A stretch of 64,000 nt of DNA from positions 866,501-930,500 of the forward strand of contig NZ_CP045384.1 in the NCBI RefSeq assembly GCF_009363615.1, in the 5' to 3' direction. This DNA comes from Ruegeria sp. THAF33 (GTDB lineage: Bacteria > Pseudomonadota > Alphaproteobacteria > Rhodobacterales > Rhodobacteraceae). Position 1 is the stretch's first letter, and every line of letters begins with the position of its first letter. Made by a program: the position numbers and the translations under genes. The notes beneath the pieces are model-generated. The model was not told where the DNA came from. It saw only the letters and a list, made by a program, of their open reading frames with translations, and searched no databases. Below, piece after piece: positions 63,227 to 64,000 of the stretch.

Positions 63227-64000
63227 TTACTCGGCAGCCTCACGCACACCCACGAGGATTTCGCGGATTTCCGCCTCTTTGATATCGTCATGCTCGGCGA
63301 TGACGACCAGACGCGAACGACGGTCTTCACCGGGTTCCCACGGGCGGTCATACTGGTGCCGTACCCGCGCGCCGACCGCCTGAACCAGCAGGCGCATGGG
63401 TTTGCCCTGAACGGCGGCATACCCTTTGACGCGCAGGATGTTCAGTTCATTGGCGAGGCGTTCGATATTGGCGATCAGTTGGGCCGGTTCGGTCTGCTCG
63501 GGCAGCTCGACGATGATGCTTTCGAAATCGTCATGCTCGTGATCGTGATGGCCGTCGTGATGCGAGGGTCGGGCGTCCATGTCATCCTCGGCGGCGGCTT
63601 CCAGACCCAGCACAACGCGCACGTCCACGGCACCTTCGGCCACTTCGACGACGGGCAGGGGGCGCGGCGCCTCGGCGGCGATGATCTCGCGCGCTTTGGC
63701 CACGCCTTCGGGGCCGGCGAGGTCGGGCTTGGTCAGCAGGATGATGTCGGCGCACGAGATCTGATCCTCGAACACCTCGGACAGGGGCGTTTCGTGGTCG
63801 ATCGAGTCATCGGCCATGCGCTGGGCGTCCACCGCTTCGACATTGGGCGCGAAACGGCCTGCGGCCACAGCCTCGGCATCGGCCAAGGCGATCACGCCGT
63901 CAACGGTGATCTTCGAGCGGATGTCAGGCCAGTCGAATGCCTTGAGCAGCGGTTTCGGCAGGGCCAGACCGCTGGTTTCGATCAGGATATGATCCGGGCG
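63227..64000 (-). CDS. cobW: CobW-type G3E GTPase (5' end outside window)
   Basis: 257 residues of the C-terminal portion are visible, running to the right edge in frame; the P-loop lies outside. HILIETSGLALPKPLLKAFD is the metallochaperone-GTPase motif, followed by LTKPDLAG (NKxD-like) and a His/Asp-rich insertion (PSHHDGHHDHEHDD) able to bind metal. The C-terminal domain VKGYAAVQGKPMRLLVQAVG is complete. CobW is thought to deliver cobalt for chelation. First visible gene of the leftward cob cluster. Confidence 0.95.
   Translation of the reverse strand, partial: RPDHILIETSGLALPKPLLKAFDWPDIRSKITVDGVIALADAEAVAAGRFAPNVEAVDAQRMADDSIDHETPLSEVFEDQISCADIILLTKPDLAGPEGVAKAREIIAAEAPRPLPVVEVAEGAVDVRVVLGLEAAAEDDMDARPSHHDGHHDHEHDDFESIIVELPEQTEPAQLIANIERLANELNILRVKGYAAVQGKPMRLLVQAVGARVRHQYDRPWEPGEDRRSRLVVIAEHDDIKEAEIREILVGVREAAE

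Noticed and set aside
62175..63383. 402-codon open frame on the plus strand
   Set aside because: Antisense to cobN; no recognisable protein features.
1..64000. Search by eye for CRISPR arrays, insertion sequences, phage genes, tRNA and rRNA
   Set aside because: No regularly spaced repeats, transposase or integrase motifs, or structural RNA genes were found; intergenic gaps are short.

Overview
The window is ordinary-looking chromosomal DNA from an alphaproteobacterium, most likely the Roseobacter group (Rhodobacteraceae, Ruegeria-like). This rests on family content read from the sequence: an aerobic cob cluster with cobG/cobF/cobN, opgC-G-H glucan genes, an A/B-fused Na+/H+ antiporter, Hint-domain and TPR-sulfotransferase proteins, a propionyl-CoA synthetase with ScfR-like operators, and moderately high G+C. 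I see no rRNA, tRNA, insertion sequence, prophage or CRISPR array. Genes are dense, and many neighbours overlap by 1-10 bases.

Layout. 1-4.4 kb: prpE (3' end outside the window) and maeB, feeding propionate/acetate carbon into central metabolism. 4.5-6.4 kb: an unrecognised membrane protein and a VOC-double-cupin protein, closed by an intrinsic terminator. 6.4-11 kb: a nucleoside salvage operon cdd-deoA-deoB-add-upp. 11-14.1 kb: a degenerate M48-like membrane protein, an EamA transporter and a Hint-like protein lacking the nucleophilic Cys. 14.2-21.9 kb: a leftward fatty-acid or branched-acid beta-oxidation block (two MerR regulators, acyl-CoA dehydrogenase, a small DNA-binding-like protein, GST, thiolase, cupin, FadB-type enzyme) with a dense TGACG operator array and an internal terminator-like hairpin. 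22-24.3 kb: two hotdog thioesterases and a MATE exporter. 24.3-26.4 kb: DUF952-DUF1330-pyrD-arsC. 26.5-30.6 kb: a secreted 5'-nucleotidase, a TPR-sulfotransferase and an SRAP protein. 30.6-33.8 kb: mnmH and an FAD-oxidoreductase/SelD fusion, a selenouridine pathway. 33.8-39.7 kb: mnhABCDEFG antiporter operon. 40-41.3 kb: rhodanese and an esterase. 41.3-47.2 kb: osmoregulated periplasmic glucan genes opgC-G-H preceded by a TPR protein. 47.4-50.8 kb: CaiB-type CoA-transferase, ThDP enzyme and a DUF302 protein. 50.8-64 kb: cobalamin cluster cobW-N-G-H-I-J, cobK on the opposite strand, then cobL-E-M-B-A-F. cobW runs off the right edge.

Most striking observations: cobK is wedged antisense inside the cob cluster, its start codon overlapping that of cobL by two bases and its 3' end overlapping cobJ; the prpE and MerR upstream regions carry clustered operator half-sites; two proteins keep the scaffold of a catalytic family but have lost the active residues (M48-like and Hint-like); and a ThDP enzyme/CoA-transferase pair of unknown substrate has an unusual cofactor motif. 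I did not see a defence system or other clearly undescribed multi-gene system.
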